Shown here: piece after piece, positions 62,628 through 64,000 of the stretch
Numbering within the stretch: position 1 is the first letter of the stretch
Layout of the letters: each line of letters starts with the position of its first letter
DNA from: Salvelinus alpinus
Lineage: Eukaryota > Chordata > Actinopteri > Salmoniformes > Salmonidae
Direction of reading: 5' to 3'
Assembly (NCBI RefSeq): GCF_045679555.1
Contig: NC_092098.1
Span: 22,226,038 to 22,290,037 of the forward strand
Length of the DNA stretch: 64,000 bases
Notes under the pieces: model-generated
Told to the model about the DNA's origin: nothing
Seen by the model: the letters and a program-made list of their open reading frames with translations, nothing else
Database searches by the model: none
Position numbers and translations under genes: made by a program

Positions 62628-63155
62628 GACAGACAGACCTGGAATACAATTACATCAGGGACCTATTCAGGAGGGTGTTTATAAAAATACAGCTAGAGAA
62701 CTGACTAATAACACTAAAGAAAACAACAGACCGGTACTGTGAGACAACACTGAGACCAAATAGACAAATGACTCTGTCGCTGACATACCTACACAACAGA
62801 CACAAACACTACCCACTGTCTGTCTCACACACTGTCCAACTGGGTAACATTGCATATGATGCCAAACAGATACATCTGAGCTCAAGCGAGAGAATGCACA
62901 TAATCTAAACATTACAGTGTGTGTTTGAGCTGTGGGGGTTTAGTGGGAGGGGACTGCGGGTGTTTCAAAAGTTCACTTACGTGTGAAGCCAAAAACTGCT
63001 GTGCGTTGAGCAGGGTTAAAACAATAGAAGAAAAGTAATTTCAACAAAGACAAGAAGGAAAAGTCAAAATACTTAATCTCACAATCCTTCAGCGGTACAA
63101 CACAGAGTGAAGTGAACATTGATCTCGAGACAAAAAATGGACATTGGGAGACTCT

Positions 63156-63265
63156 CAATTGTGCCTCCTCGCCTCAAATCCCATTGGAGGAGAAGGTCAG
63201 AGGGGCGGGACCTCTGTCTTTCTCCTCCAATGGGGTTTGAGAAGGAGGCGAGGAGTATACAATTG
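63156..63265. promoter_or_regulatory. Foldback with paired CCAAT boxes upstream of FMO
   Basis: The arms at 63156-63195 and 63221-63265 are near-complements (CCTCCTCGCCTCAAATCCCA against GGGGTTTGAGAAGGAGGCGA) around a GC-rich centre, GGGGCGGGACC. Each arm holds a CCAAT/ATTGG box, and the centre holds an Sp1-like GGGGCGGG. It lies about 0.5 kb upstream of the FMO start. It could be promoter sequence or a small foldback repeat. Confidence 0.5.
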
Positions 63266-64000
63266 AAATCCTACCATTATTTATAGATCATCACGTGACA
63301 AAGAGTAGTCATTTTTAGGGAAACGTCATAAACCAGAGGTGTGGCAGACCCAAAACACACAGACACAAATCTTTGAGATGAACATTTACCGGGTGTTAAT
63401 AAACAACCATCCACAAATGTATTTCGGAGCAAATTAGACAGAACAATGAGAAATTCAATTTTTTTCAACTTCGCAATAATCCGTGCTGTGACCTTATCAA
63501 ATTGTTCAACAGCAGTTTTTGTTCAGTAATCTTCCGGTTGTGACAACTCAAAACGTTGGTTATATTTTGCGCCATCTTGGTAAGGGACTACGAAATAGAT
63601 TAAAAAGTATCCAATTACAGTGATACATTCCAAATGCATCATAATTCAGAAATAATACATGTTAATTGTGTGCATGTTTAAGTTTACTAATGTAATACTA
63701 TTAATTGTACACAATTGATTGAGAAATTGTTCACGGTCTTTACCCATCTTGGAAATAGATTAATACAAGAAGCATCTAGTCATTAGCAGATTGAGAGCTC
63801 TAATCCATCTGTAAAATTGAAGTGTTATAGATTCTGCGATAGAAATGTTAAGGTAAATTCCGATTGAGCGGACATAAGCACTATTTACCGTGAATGCAGT
63901 CGACGCTAAAGTGGGTACATTGCCATCACACTTATCACGCTGTAATGCTTAATTTCATGATGTGAATTGAATAGAGGCCTGAATCAGGGTGACAATTTGT
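63266..64000. other. No gene seen
   Basis: AT-rich sequence to the window end. CGCCATCTTGG near 63570 looks like a YY1-type motif and might mark another promoter, but no exon is visible. Confidence 0.35.

Overview
The window looks like nuclear DNA from a teleost, almost certainly a salmonid. Genes have small exons with GT-AG introns. They sit in a dense mix of Tc1-like DNA transposons, an L2-type LINE family, hAT elements, foldback MITEs, solo LTRs and tRNA-type SINEs, a combination I recognise as typical of salmonids. There is no operon structure, CRISPR array or prokaryotic signal. All family names come from reading motifs by eye; no search was run.

Layout. From 1 to 4.2 kb there are a Tc1 3' end, a weak unidentified gene remnant (0.79-1.39 kb) and a LINE carrying a foldback MITE. 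At 4.2-15.6 kb, exon 1 of rnasek (minus) and the complete six-exon BAP18/C17orf49 gene (plus) share a ~490-bp divergent promoter. BAP18 intron 2 is swollen to 8.3 kb by a hAT element, two Tc1 copies and a LINE that itself carries a complete Tc1. At 19.0-20.85 kb lies a nine-exon PABIR/FAM122-like gene (minus) with a 54-unit AC repeat beside a splice donor. At 23.98-24.7 kb is an orphan slc12a9-like C-terminal fragment. At 26.5-32.6 kb is an hsd17b3/12-like gene (minus): its first exon and last three exons survive, but the catalytic exons are absent and a 5.2-kb Tc1, itself invaded by an LTR element and a LINE, occupies their place. From 33 to 51 kb is a gene-poor island of transposons, solo LTRs, foldbacks and simple repeats. 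At 51.4-52.6 kb is a P2Y-receptor-like pseudogene. At 56.8-58.8 kb is a complete SCHIP1-like gene (minus) and at 60.6-62.6 kb a complete flavin-containing monooxygenase (FMO GS-OX-like, minus).

The genes do not form one pathway. The intact ones are a chromatin reader (BAP18), a likely PP2A regulator (PABIR-like), a coiled-coil adaptor (SCHIP1-like) and a microsomal-type oxidase (FMO), with part of rnasek. Three host genes appear broken: slc12a9-like, hsd17b3/12-like and P2Y-like. This would fit gene loss after the salmonid genome duplication, which is an inference. I saw no convincing new molecular system. The most interesting signals are the nested insertion inside the broken hsd17b gene, the head-to-head rnasek/BAP18 pair, and several long inverted repeats.
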